Assembly: GCA_025924845.1 (NCBI GenBank)
Contig: JAICHN010000027.1
Coordinates: 1 to 21,685 of the forward strand
DNA: 21,685 nt
From: Chloroflexota bacterium
GTDB taxonomy: Bacteria; Chloroflexota; UBA5177; JANWHV01
Direction: 5' to 3'
Part shown: positions 14,457 to 21,685 of the stretch, piece by piece
Layout: the number at the start of each line of letters is the position of its first letter
Position numbering within the stretch: the stretch's first letter is position 1
The notes under the pieces: model-generated
Database searches by the model: none
Told to the model about the DNA's origin: nothing
What the model saw: only the letters and a program-made list of their open reading frames with translations
Program-made: the position numbers and the translations under genes

Positions 14457-16367
14457 ATGGTTCGATTTCGTCTCACCCGTCTTGCCCTGGCCGGCGCCGT
14501 GGCTTGCCTGGGCCTTGTGCCGTCCGCGACGCCCAGTCACGGCGCGGCCTCGAATGTCACCGCATTGCCTACCCCCCTGCAGTTGGACCATCTGGTGACC
14601 ACAACGCTCCGCCCGCCCCGCAATCTCTATGCGATCACGGAGCGCCTGAAGCTGCATACCACGACTCCGATCGATCCCCTGGTCAACGCCAAGCCCACCA
14701 ATTACCCGGTCGGGTATAGCGCTACCTTCTATATCGCCAACGACGGCAACAACGGCTACATGGTGGAGCACGCGACCATTGCCTATAAAACGGCGCATGT
14801 CTATTACTACGTGCAAAACGGCACGCATGTCGATATGGCCGCCCTCATCCGTTCCGCCACCACCTTCGAGCAACATACCTATCCCACCGATCACGCGGCA
14901 TTCGGTACCGAGTGGACGCCGGGCGTTGATAACGACACTCATATCACGGTGTTCAACGGGAACGTGCCCGGCGTCGGTGGCTATTTTTCGGCCGAGGATC
15001 TCTATCCCCGCGTGGTCAATCCCTATAGTAATCAGAGAAAGATCATCTATATCAATCTTGGCGCGGAGGAGCCCGGTGCCTCCGGCTATGATTCGGTGCT
15101 GGCCCACGAGTTCCAGCACATGATCCATTTCCATCAGCATCCGGCCGATGAAGCATGGATCAACGAGGGCAGTTCAATGCTGGCTCAGGTGATCAACGGC
15201 TACTCCGCCGATGGACTGGATCAGGACAAGGCCAACTCGCCGGATACGCAGCTCGATTCTTTCGACTACGCCAACTTCGGCCCCTACTATGGCGGCGGCT
15301 ACCTCTGGCTCCTCTATTTCTACGAGCAGTTCGGCGGTACGCGCGCCACCCGCGCCATCCTCTCCGACGCCGGCCTCTCCAATATGGCCCTGTTCGACGA
15401 TGTGCTGGCGCGCCTGCATACCGGCCTGACCAGTACGCAGGTGTTCGCCAACTGGCTGGTCGCCAACTTCCTGAACGACCGTACGCTGGACGGCGGCATC
15501 TACGGCTATAGTCATTCCACGATCCATTCCGCCATCCTACCGGCCACCCCCCTGGCTCTGCCCTTTAGCCGCCATCTCACCATGCATCAATACGCCGCCA
15601 ACTACGTGGATATCGCCCAGACGAACGGCAAGCCGTTCACCCTCACCTTCGCCGGCACACCCACCGTCCCCCTGTTGAACACGACGGCTCCCCCGCAGGG
15701 CTTCTGGTGGAGTAATCGAGGCGACAGCGTGGATACCACGCTCACCCTCCCGCCGCTCGACTTGAGCCGGGTCTCTCACGCCACGCTCCGCTACTCCTTG
15801 TGGTACGACCTGGAGCGGGATTACGATTACGGCTATGTGGAGATCTCCACCGATGGCGGTGCTACCTGGTACGCGCGGCGCACCGCGCATACGACGAGCA
15901 GCAATCCCAATGGCGCGAATATCGGCAACGGCTATACCGGCAGCAGTTGCTCAGCGAGCAATCGGGCCCAGGGTTGCTGGGTGCCGGAAAGCCTCGATCT
16001 CTCGCCCTACGCCGGCAAACGGATTTTGGTGCGTTTCGAGCAGGTAACCGACGACGAAGTGAATAAGCAAGGAATCGCGGTGGCGCACGTGCGTGTGCCC
16101 GAAATCGGCTTTCACGGCGATACGACCGGTGCCGGTTGGCAGCCCGCCGGCTGGGTGCGCGCCGGAAACACCCTGGCCGAGCATTGGTTGGTGCAGGCCA
16201 TTGTCTATCGGCCTGAAGGAATCAAGGTGGTGCCTATGCGCGTGGGCGCGGACGGTACCGGTACGCTCCCTATCTCCGCCGGCTCAACGCGGGTGGTGGT
16301 GGTAGTATCGCCGGTAGCGCCGCTGACGACCGTAACCAATACCTACACGCTCAGTGGCGGATCGTAA
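14457..16367 (+). CDS. Secreted zinc metallopeptidase (HEFQH; M30/immune-inhibitor-A-like)
   Basis: The protein has 636 residues. A signal peptide (MVRFRLTRLALAGAVACLGL and on to about residue 31, SHGA) precedes a secreted protein. The zincin motif is HEFQHMIHFHQH, with His217, Glu218 and His221; WINEG follows with Glu237 as likely third ligand, the arrangement of HExxH...NEG gluzincins such as M30. From about residue 375 a beta-sandwich region includes YGYVEISTDGGATWY, the CUB/MAM-like module seen in immune-inhibitor-A proteins, followed by a beta-rich C-terminus. Start ATG 14457 is internal to a longer open frame whose first part is antisense to the SPFH gene. AGGGAG is rather far (about 14 nt). 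The next gene starts 14 bp before its stop. Confidence 0.8.
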   Translation: MVRFRLTRLALAGAVACLGLVPSATPSHGAASNVTALPTPLQLDHLVTTTLRPPRNLYAITERLKLHTTTPIDPLVNAKPTNYPVGYSATFYIANDGNNGYMVEHATIAYKTAHVYYYVQNGTHVDMAALIRSATTFEQHTYPTDHAAFGTEWTPGVDNDTHITVFNGNVPGVGGYFSAEDLYPRVVNPYSNQRKIIYINLGAEEPGASGYDSVLAHEFQHMIHFHQHPADEAWINEGSSMLAQVINGYSADGLDQDKANSPDTQLDSFDYANFGPYYGGGYLWLLYFYEQFGGTRATRAILSDAGLSNMALFDDVLARLHTGLTSTQVFANWLVANFLNDRTLDGGIYGYSHSTIHSAILPATPLALPFSRHLTMHQYAANYVDIAQTNGKPFTLTFAGTPTVPLLNTTAPPQGFWWSNRGDSVDTTLTLPPLDLSRVSHATLRYSLWYDLERDYDYGYVEISTDGGATWYARRTAHTTSSNPNGANIGNGYTGSSCSASNRAQGCWVPESLDLSPYAGKRILVRFEQVTDDEVNKQGIAVAHVRVPEIGFHGDTTGAGWQPAGWVRAGNTLAEHWLVQAIVYRPEGIKVVPMRVGADGTGTLPISAGSTRVVVVVSPVAPLTTVTNTYTLSGGS

Positions 16368-18807
16368 CCGCGGCCCCCGATCCCGGAGCGGCCGTCTTAT
16401 GCCGGCCGCCCTTCTGGCGATCCTGCTGTTCCTATTCGTCGCGCCCCGCCCGGCCTGGGCACACGCGGTACCCATGCAGGCGGGCATCACGCCCGGCGCT
16501 CTCATCCCCACCCTGCCGCCTACCCTTACCCTTACCTTCAGCGAGAATCTGGCCGGCAGTTCTAACCTGACCGTGATCGGCCCCAGCGGTCTTGCCGCCG
16601 TCACCGGTTCTCCCGTCATCGTGGATGCCGGACGAGGCTTGCGGGTACGAATGGTCTTTCAGGGCGGCGGCACCTATCGCGTCTACTGGAACTCCATTTC
16701 GGCTGAGGACGGGCAGGCCATGGCGGGCGCCTTCAACTTCGCCGTCGGCTATACCACGTCGGCCGGCGACCTCTCTCGCGTGCCCGTCGCCCATGGCAGC
16801 GGCACCCTGGCCGTGACCGGCTTCATCGGCACGCTGATCCAGTGGCTGTTGCTCCTGATCGCCATTGGCTGGGCCGGTATCGCCCTGTTGGAGATGCCTT
16901 CCGGCGTATTCGCGTCTCAGGGCGCCGTTACCGGGACCGAGGCGTGGCTGGTCACCTTCACCGCTCAGGCACGGGCGGTACGTCTCCGCCTGCTCGAAGT
17001 GCTGCTGGGTCTGCTCATTTGTAGTTGGATCCTGGAGGCGGCCCGGATCGCCTCGGCTGGACGCGAGGGCATTTTTGGCTCACTGGTCGCCCTTTTCGAG
17101 GGGAACCTCGGCTTCTACCGACTGGTTCTGTTCGTTCTCCCCTTGTGGGCTCTGCTCAGCCAACGCGCCGAGATGCCGCCCCCGCCGCCCCCGCCCGTCG
17201 CCAAGGGGGCTACCCCCGCCGTGGCCAGGACCGGCGCCCCGCCGACCGCTGCCTCCCGACTACCCACCGCTCTCCGGCCCATTCCCGTCCCTCGGCTCGG
17301 CCGGTGGGGAAGATTGGCGGTGGCGGCCCTATTCCTGTTGGCCCTCTCGGCCGGAAGCCACGCGGCTGGCATCCCCGACATCACGCTCTCCGCCGTCCTG
17401 CTGGATTGGCTACACACGCTGGCCTCGGTAGCCTGGATTGGCGGCATTGCCTACTTTGTCACGATCGCGCTCCCGGTCCTGGAGAACATGGATCTCGACA
17501 GGCGCGCCCCGCTCACGCTGGGCCTCTTGCGCCGTTATGCCGCGTTCACCGGTACGGCGATTGTCGTCCTCTGTATCACGGGACTCTTTGCCGCTCAGAC
17601 TGACGTGGGAAGTTGGAGCCGCCTGTTCGGCAGCTCCTACGGCCGACGTCTCGATCTCAAACTGCTGCTCACCCTGGTCCTGGCCGTCCAGACCGGTTAT
17701 CTGCTGATAGTGCAGCGGGGCCACGCGGAGCGTGCCTGGAACGGGCGTCGGCGTCTGGAGAGTCTTAGCGCGCTCGACCGTATCGGGAACAGCCTGCGCC
17801 TCGGTCTAGTCGTGGGCGCCGTGCTGCTGCTGGTCACGGCCACCCTTGCCTCGGATGTGCCGGCCTCCGTCGTGCCCCTGGACGCCGCCGGCAGCCGCCT
17901 TGGCGCGATCCCACGCGGCTCGTGGCAAGCAGTCGGCCTAAGGGGTCAGGTGGTGAACCGCTTGCTGTTCGCCCCGAACAGCCGCCACGTGCTCTGGGCG
18001 GCCACGGATAAGGGCGTCTGGCTCAGCACCGACGACCAGAAAACCTGGCACCGGCGCGGCGCGACCCTGGCCAAGCTCTCCATCCTGGATATCATGACCA
18101 TCGATAATGGAGGCACCCTGCTCGCGGCGGGGGCCAATGGGCAGATTTACCGCACCACGGACATGGGGCTGCACTGGCGGCGCATGGGCCGGCCATTTGG
18201 CACCCATCCCCTACGCTCTTTGGCCATGCATGGTAAGGTGTTGCTGGCCGGCGGCGACGACGGCGTCTTCCGCAGCATTGACGACAGCAACCACTGGAAA
18301 CTCACCCTCAAGGACAGCGTCGCCACCGTGTACTGGTCGGATGCGGCGAAGCAGTTCCTGGCCGGCGTGGAAATCGGCCCCTGGCAACTCTACGGCGGCG
18401 GAGCCGGCGGGCGTATCTGGCAGACTCTGCCCAATACACCCAACGACCAGTCCGGCGTCCCGGCGCTGGCCTCTACGACGGGCGCGACGCCTCGTTACTT
18501 CGCGGCGGGCGGCGTCTCCGGACTATGGACTGCCCCCACGCCGGGCGGCATCTGGTCCACGGCATCCGGTATGCCGGACCACACCGTGGTCGATGCGCTG
18601 CTGCCCGACTCCCGCACCCTGGGTTGGCTCTATCTTGGCACCGCCGACACGGGGCCCTATGCCAGTATCGACGGCGGCACCACCTGGAGCCCCTTGGGCG
18701 CCAACGCGCCCCAGGCAATCCGCGACCTCGTCATGCGGCCCGGTCCCGTGCGCATTCTCTACGCCGCTACCGATGATGGGGTGTATACCTACCACGTTGG
18801 ACAGTAG
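16354..18807 (+). CDS. CopC-CopD copper protein fused to a C-terminal beta-propeller-like domain
   Basis: The protein has 817 residues. The order is a signal peptide ending AWA at residue 36; a CopC domain (about 37-135) whose mature N-terminal His37 would be a Cu(II) ligand, with FSENLAGSSNLTV and YRVYWNSISAEDG; membrane segments; a Pro-rich cytosolic or loop stretch (MPPPPPPPVAKGA, about 273-310); a CopD-type membrane domain (about 320-510, LHTLASVAWIGGIAYF); then from about 522 a soluble region with several repeats of the BNR/YCF48 kind (GVWLSTDDQKTWHRRG, IYRTTDMGLHWRRMG, GVFRSIDDSNHWK, YASIDGGTTWSPLG). CopC-CopD fusions are known; the propeller tail is unusual. The GTG start at 16354 gives an Arg-rich n-region; ATG 16399 (upstream GGAG) is the alternative. 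Confidence 0.85.
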   Translation: MADRNRGPRSRSGRLMPAALLAILLFLFVAPRPAWAHAVPMQAGITPGALIPTLPPTLTLTFSENLAGSSNLTVIGPSGLAAVTGSPVIVDAGRGLRVRMVFQGGGTYRVYWNSISAEDGQAMAGAFNFAVGYTTSAGDLSRVPVAHGSGTLAVTGFIGTLIQWLLLLIAIGWAGIALLEMPSGVFASQGAVTGTEAWLVTFTAQARAVRLRLLEVLLGLLICSWILEAARIASAGREGIFGSLVALFEGNLGFYRLVLFVLPLWALLSQRAEMPPPPPPPVAKGATPAVARTGAPPTAASRLPTALRPIPVPRLGRWGRLAVAALFLLALSAGSHAAGIPDITLSAVLLDWLHTLASVAWIGGIAYFVTIALPVLENMDLDRRAPLTLGLLRRYAAFTGTAIVVLCITGLFAAQTDVGSWSRLFGSSYGRRLDLKLLLTLVLAVQTGYLLIVQRGHAERAWNGRRRLESLSALDRIGNSLRLGLVVGAVLLLVTATLASDVPASVVPLDAAGSRLGAIPRGSWQAVGLRGQVVNRLLFAPNSRHVLWAATDKGVWLSTDDQKTWHRRGATLAKLSILDIMTIDNGGTLLAAGANGQIYRTTDMGLHWRRMGRPFGTHPLRSLAMHGKVLLAGGDDGVFRSIDDSNHWKLTLKDSVATVYWSDAAKQFLAGVEIGPWQLYGGGAGGRIWQTLPNTPNDQSGVPALASTTGATPRYFAAGGVSGLWTAPTPGGIWSTASGMPDHTVVDALLPDSRTLGWLYLGTADTGPYASIDGGTTWSPLGANAPQAIRDLVMRPGPVRILYAATDDGVYTYHVGQ

Positions 18808-18897
18808 TGGAGGGACGGACTGGCTGAGGCTGGACGTCGTGTGTCATACGGCCTCCATACCTCGTACACTGAACGCACAAGCTCGGAGGCGAAAGTG

Positions 18898-19155
18898 ATG
18901 AACGCACCATCGATCGCAGCGGATGAAAGAGAAGACGAACTTGCGCGACTCGTAGCCGATATCCGTGCCGGAGGATCTGGGAGGGCGCTGCCTATTCCAT
19001 CATCGGATGCGGTCGCCGCGCTGGCGGCACGCCTGCGCGGCGAGAAGCCGATGAGGGCCGACGATCTCGCCGAGCATGAGCGGCAATGGCGCGCCATGGA
19101 GGAGGAGATGCGGGCCGTGGAGCAGGCGGACGCGCAACGGGAAAGGCTGCGCTAG
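18898..19155 (+). CDS. Antitoxin of the vapC module at 19161
   Basis: The protein has 85 residues, is acidic and mostly helical: DEREDELARLVADIRAGG, then DAVAALAARLRGEKP, then a charged helix EHERQWRAMEEEMRAVEQAD. Its start ATG 18898 has GGAGG about 9 nt upstream. The stop is 5 bp before the GTG of a complete PIN-domain toxin, the standard antitoxin-toxin order, so its role is inferred from position. The sequence is not a clear RHH or AbrB domain. The antitoxin probably wraps the toxin with its C-terminal helix and may autoregulate the promoter in the spacer 18808-18897, where TACACT (18865-18870) is a weak -10 candidate. Confidence 0.7.
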   Translation: MNAPSIAADEREDELARLVADIRAGGSGRALPIPSSDAVAALAARLRGEKPMRADDLAEHERQWRAMEEEMRAVEQADAQRERLR

Positions 19156-19160
19156 CGCCT

Positions 19161-19568
19161 GTGGCCGGATACCTTGTGGATACCAACCATCTTGGCCGGC
19201 TGCTCGATCCCCAGCATCCCGCACGGATACATCTCCTGGGCGCCATAGAACAGAGCGATCTCTTCTACATCTTGTTACCGATCATTACGGAGACCGTCGC
19301 CGGTTTCAGCATCCTGCCGCGTGCTGCCCACAACTGGACGGAGTGGCAGGCTTTCCGTCCCTCCCTCGGACTGCTTGCGCTCGAGGAGGCCGATGCGCTG
19401 GATGCCGCGCGACTACAGGTGGCCCTACGCCGACGGGGTCGTCAACTTGGGACTGTCGATGCCTTGATCGCTACCGCAGCGCTACGCTATGATTTGACGC
19501 TGCTTACGACCGATGGCGACTTCGCTCATGTGCCGACCTTGCGCCTCGAATCCTGGGTATCCAGGTAG
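19161..19568 (+). CDS. VapC-type PIN-domain ribonuclease toxin
   Basis: The protein has 135 residues from GTG 19161. All four acidic active-site positions of PIN nucleases are visible: Asp7 (YLVDTN), Glu44 (ITETVAG), Asp100 (GTVDALIA) and Asp118/Asp120 (LLTTDGDF). The closing LRLESW strand is normal for the family. Such toxins cleave tRNA or rRNA using Mg2+ when their antitoxin is lost. The gene directly follows its antitoxin with a 5-bp gap; no strong ribosome site is seen, which suggests coupling. Unlike the two PIN genes in the 8463-9357 region, this one is intact. The longer open frame beginning at 19086 lies inside the antitoxin and is not used. Confidence 0.88.
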   Translation: MAGYLVDTNHLGRLLDPQHPARIHLLGAIEQSDLFYILLPIITETVAGFSILPRAAHNWTEWQAFRPSLGLLALEEADALDAARLQVALRRRGRQLGTVDALIATAALRYDLTLLTTDGDFAHVPTLRLESWVSR

Positions 19569-19580
19569 TTGCCGGCTTAA

Positions 19581-19906
19581 TCCCTTACCGAGGATCCGCG
19601 AAGTGTGCCGCGCGCCACGGACTTCTTCGGCGAGCCGTTCCGAGTACTGAAGAACCGCGAGATACAGGATAGGCGCTCGATTTCCCGATCGCCCCTCCCC
19701 ACTATTGTGAGGACATGCAAGCCTGCCTGGGGCTTTCCGGACACGCCTTCTTACGGGAGGATCTGCATACACGGGCGCTACGCCTGGCCCTGGGGATCAC
19801 CGATCTCCTGACTTCTCACGCCGCGGCGTTGGCCGATCAACTGGAACCCGACCTTCCACGGTATCTAATCGACGGCACGCCGCGCCGTTATCTATTACAG
19901 GAGTGA
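19581..19906 (+). pseudogene. Decayed gene of unknown family, at least one frameshift
   Basis: Two frames in series look protein-like. The first reads RATDFFGEPFRVLKNREIQD (about 19608-19670). In a second frame, right after a TAG near 19670, the sequence is ALDFPIAPPHYCEDMQACLG and then a helical stretch HTRALRLALGITDLLTSHAA and PDLPRYLIDGTPRRYLLQE, ending at 19906. An ATG at 19715 with GAGGAC upstream could start a 63-residue remnant. No family is recognised with confidence. It ends 7 bp before the convergent phosphoesterase stop, which suggests a genuine C-terminus. Confidence 0.4.
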
Positions 19907-19912
19907 CTGCTA

Positions 19913-21685
19913 CTACTCCCCGTCCGCCTCGCCGGATGCGTAGGGCCGCCAGGCGCGCATCTCCGCCGTCAGGGCCGCGGGAAGGCTTTGCCCTGGGTGG
20001 GCAAGTTGCCAGTTCACCACCTCCAGCAGTGGGCCGGCCAGGTCGGGCGCCGAGAGGTTCAGGTTGCGCGACTCGACGACCGGCACATAGGATGTCGTCG
20101 GATGGGCGTACTTATAGCTCGCCGAGGTCTCGTCGATGAACGAGGGCGCGGGTTGGATCGTATAGGGGGCCAGGTCAGCCGCGCTCAGGTTGGTCGCGCT
20201 GTCGATGTTCTGGAAGAGGTCGTAAAGCGGGCCGGCGTTCTGGTCATAGGTGCTCAGGGCCTGGAACCCGCAGATCAACTCGATCGTGCGCAGCACCGAG
20301 ACCTGGCTGAAGTGTAGGTGACTGACGTAGCCCGCCTTCCCATCGGTCCCTACATGCTTGGCATAGGGGCTTATCACATAGAGCAGATTCCGGTGTCCGT
20401 CGCGATGATCCAATCCGTCCTGGCTGTCGTCCTCCATCACGAAGATGGCCGTGCTCGACCAGTAGGTGGACCGGCTGAGCGCCTGTACGATCATCCCCAC
20501 CCCGGCGTCGTTCTGCGCGACACGGGATCGCGGCGTATTATGGAAGGAAAGGCCGCCCGTGTGGTCGCCGGCAAGGGCGATGTAACTGAAATTAGCCAGA
20601 CCACCGCCGCTCCCCGTCGCCTGTCCATCGGCATTGAGCCTAATATCCTTCAAGAAGGCGGATGCCGCCTGGCGGTTATCGGCGTCCAGGTTAAAGATCG
20701 TTCCGCCCGCGATACTGATATCGGAGGCGGGGACGCTGGCGCAATGCTCGGGTACGTTGGGCGAGACGTTGATCAGCGGTGGACCGCCCCGCTCGGTGGG
20801 AATAGAGGGGTTGGCGATCCCCGTCAGTTCGCCATAGTCGCGGAAGCGGAAGGCGCCCTTGGTGGCCGTGCCCTGGCGCATCGCGGCCTGAAAGATCGAG
20901 CAACCGGGCGGCTCCGCCATCGAGCTCAAGGGGTCTTGCAGCCGATGACGCGGTGAGTAGTACTGACGCCAGGTGCGCTCCACGTAGTCGCTGACCGCCG
21001 CGCTGGAGGTCCAGTAGTGCCCCTGTATGCTGGCCTCGCCGTCGGAATAGAAGTTGTCGCTGGTGGCGTAAGCCGGATCGGGCGCACCGGGCAGCGGATC
21101 GCCCACCAGGGCATGCGCGTTGGGAGTGACGGCACGCCCGAAGATCGTATAGGCGGGGTCGGCGTCCACCTGTTGGGGCGTTCGCCCCTGATCCGTCCCC
21201 AGGTCGCCCAGTTCCTGATCGAAGGTACGGTTCTCTCTGACGATCAGCAGTACGTGCTTGATCGGCGTGGCGCCGCCCGGTCCGGCCGGAATGGGGCTAC
21301 GCGCGGGACGCCGTGCAGCGACGGCGGCGGCAAAGCGGATGTTCCGCGCAACGGCGCTCGTGTCCGCGGTCAACCCCGATCCGGTGGGCACGGGGAACGC
21401 CTGCAAAAGGCCGGGCATCGTGTTGGCGTCGTACTGAAAGCTATCGGTGATGGCCAGAGGTCGACTGCCCAATCCCTTGGCGGATACCACATACAGGTGC
21501 GCTCCGTCAGGACTGACTCCCACCGCGCTGGGGTACCACCCCGTGGGGACGAACCCGCTTACTACAACGCTCGATGCGGGCGGCGCGGGCCGTGCCGCGG
21601 CGCCGGGCCCGCCGACCGGAGAAGCACGCGTCCCCACTATCGCTACCGCGTCATCGCCCGCCAGCGCCACGTAGATCCGCCCGCT
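19913..21685 (-). CDS. Phosphoesterase-family protein with N-terminal YVTN-type propeller (5' end outside window)
   Basis: More than 590 residues are visible and the start lies beyond the window. The N-terminal part has beta-propeller blade features (GWYPSAVGVSPDGAHLYVVS), typical of YncE/YVTN repeats. The phosphoesterase domain begins at IKHVLLIVRENRTFDQELG, the conserved first metal-binding loop of the phospholipase C/acid-phosphatase-like family. It includes DNFYSDGEASIQGHYWT and the late motif MEDDSQDGLDHRDGHRN followed by VISPYAKHV, which carries His/Asp metal ligands. The whole resembles the YncE-plus-alkaline-phosphatase-superfamily proteins that are exported. The substrate (phospholipid or another phosphoester) cannot be told. 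It converges with the decayed gene at 19906. Confidence 0.87.
   Translation of the reverse strand, partial: SGRIYVALAGDDAVAIVGTRASPVGGPGAAARPAPPASSVVVSGFVPTGWYPSAVGVSPDGAHLYVVSAKGLGSRPLAITDSFQYDANTMPGLLQAFPVPTGSGLTADTSAVARNIRFAAAVAARRPARSPIPAGPGGATPIKHVLLIVRENRTFDQELGDLGTDQGRTPQQVDADPAYTIFGRAVTPNAHALVGDPLPGAPDPAYATSDNFYSDGEASIQGHYWTSSAAVSDYVERTWRQYYSPRHRLQDPLSSMAEPPGCSIFQAAMRQGTATKGAFRFRDYGELTGIANPSIPTERGGPPLINVSPNVPEHCASVPASDISIAGGTIFNLDADNRQAASAFLKDIRLNADGQATGSGGGLANFSYIALAGDHTGGLSFHNTPRSRVAQNDAGVGMIVQALSRSTYWSSTAIFVMEDDSQDGLDHRDGHRNLLYVISPYAKHVGTDGKAGYVSHLHFSQVSVLRTIELICGFQALSTYDQNAGPLYDLFQNIDSATNLSAADLAPYTIQPAPSFIDETSASYKYAHPTTSYVPVVESRNLNLSAPDLAGPLLEVVNWQLAHPGQSLPAALTAEMRAWRPYASGEADGE

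Overview
The window is high-GC bacterial DNA with close gene packing and frequent start/stop overlaps (ATGA, GTGA). The organism is most likely a Chloroflexota-like, free-living bacterium. This is an inference from three things: the tig-clpP-clpX block beside a tRNA-Leu, the mix of Uma2 and PIN toxin-antitoxin genes, and secreted CopC/CopD and metallopeptidase genes with Gram-positive-style signal peptides. No 16S rRNA gene is present to settle it.

Layout. Positions 1-2445 hold the 5' end of polyphosphate kinase (minus), a MauE/DoxX-type membrane protein (plus) and a WecA/TagO-like polyprenyl-phosphate sugar-1-phosphate transferase (minus). Positions 2489-6141 hold a near-consensus promoter, tRNA-Leu(UAG) and the protein quality-control operon tig-clpP-clpX, closed by a strong intrinsic terminator. 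Positions 6220-7135 hold a small exported protein and an EVE (PUA-like) domain protein separated by a perfect hairpin. Positions 7169-9684 are a dense graveyard of toxin-antitoxin and defence genes: a frameshifted RHH antitoxin, a deleted Uma2, an intact Uma2, an intact antitoxin whose VapC toxin is cut to about 35 residues, the C-terminus of a probable DNA methyltransferase, a broken DUF4411 PIN toxin, and an intact-looking protein made of nine-residue LSIGSAGSI-type repeats. Positions 9811-12332 hold a two-gene sugar-phosphate operon, phosphohexomutase then phosphopentomutase (deoB). Positions 12682-14150 hold a coupled pair: an SPFH-domain protein and an unknown helical partner. Positions 14457-18807 hold a secreted zinc metallopeptidase overlapping a CopC-CopD protein with a C-terminal beta-propeller-like domain. 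Positions 18898-19568 hold an intact antitoxin/VapC pair, followed by a decayed gene and a partial secreted phosphoesterase (minus).

How the genes fit together. tig, clpP and clpX form a folding and proteolysis unit. The phosphohexomutase and DeoB interconvert sugar phosphates for polysaccharide precursors and nucleoside salvage, and the WecA-like enzyme would start cell-envelope glycan assembly. The peptidase, the CopC-CopD-propeller protein and the phosphoesterase act at or outside the membrane. The most unusual content is the CopC-CopD-propeller fusion, the SPFH/helical pair, the LSIG-repeat protein, and the graveyard, in which two separate antitoxin/toxin genes appear to be frameshifted by the same kind of lesion, a 4-bp tandem duplication.
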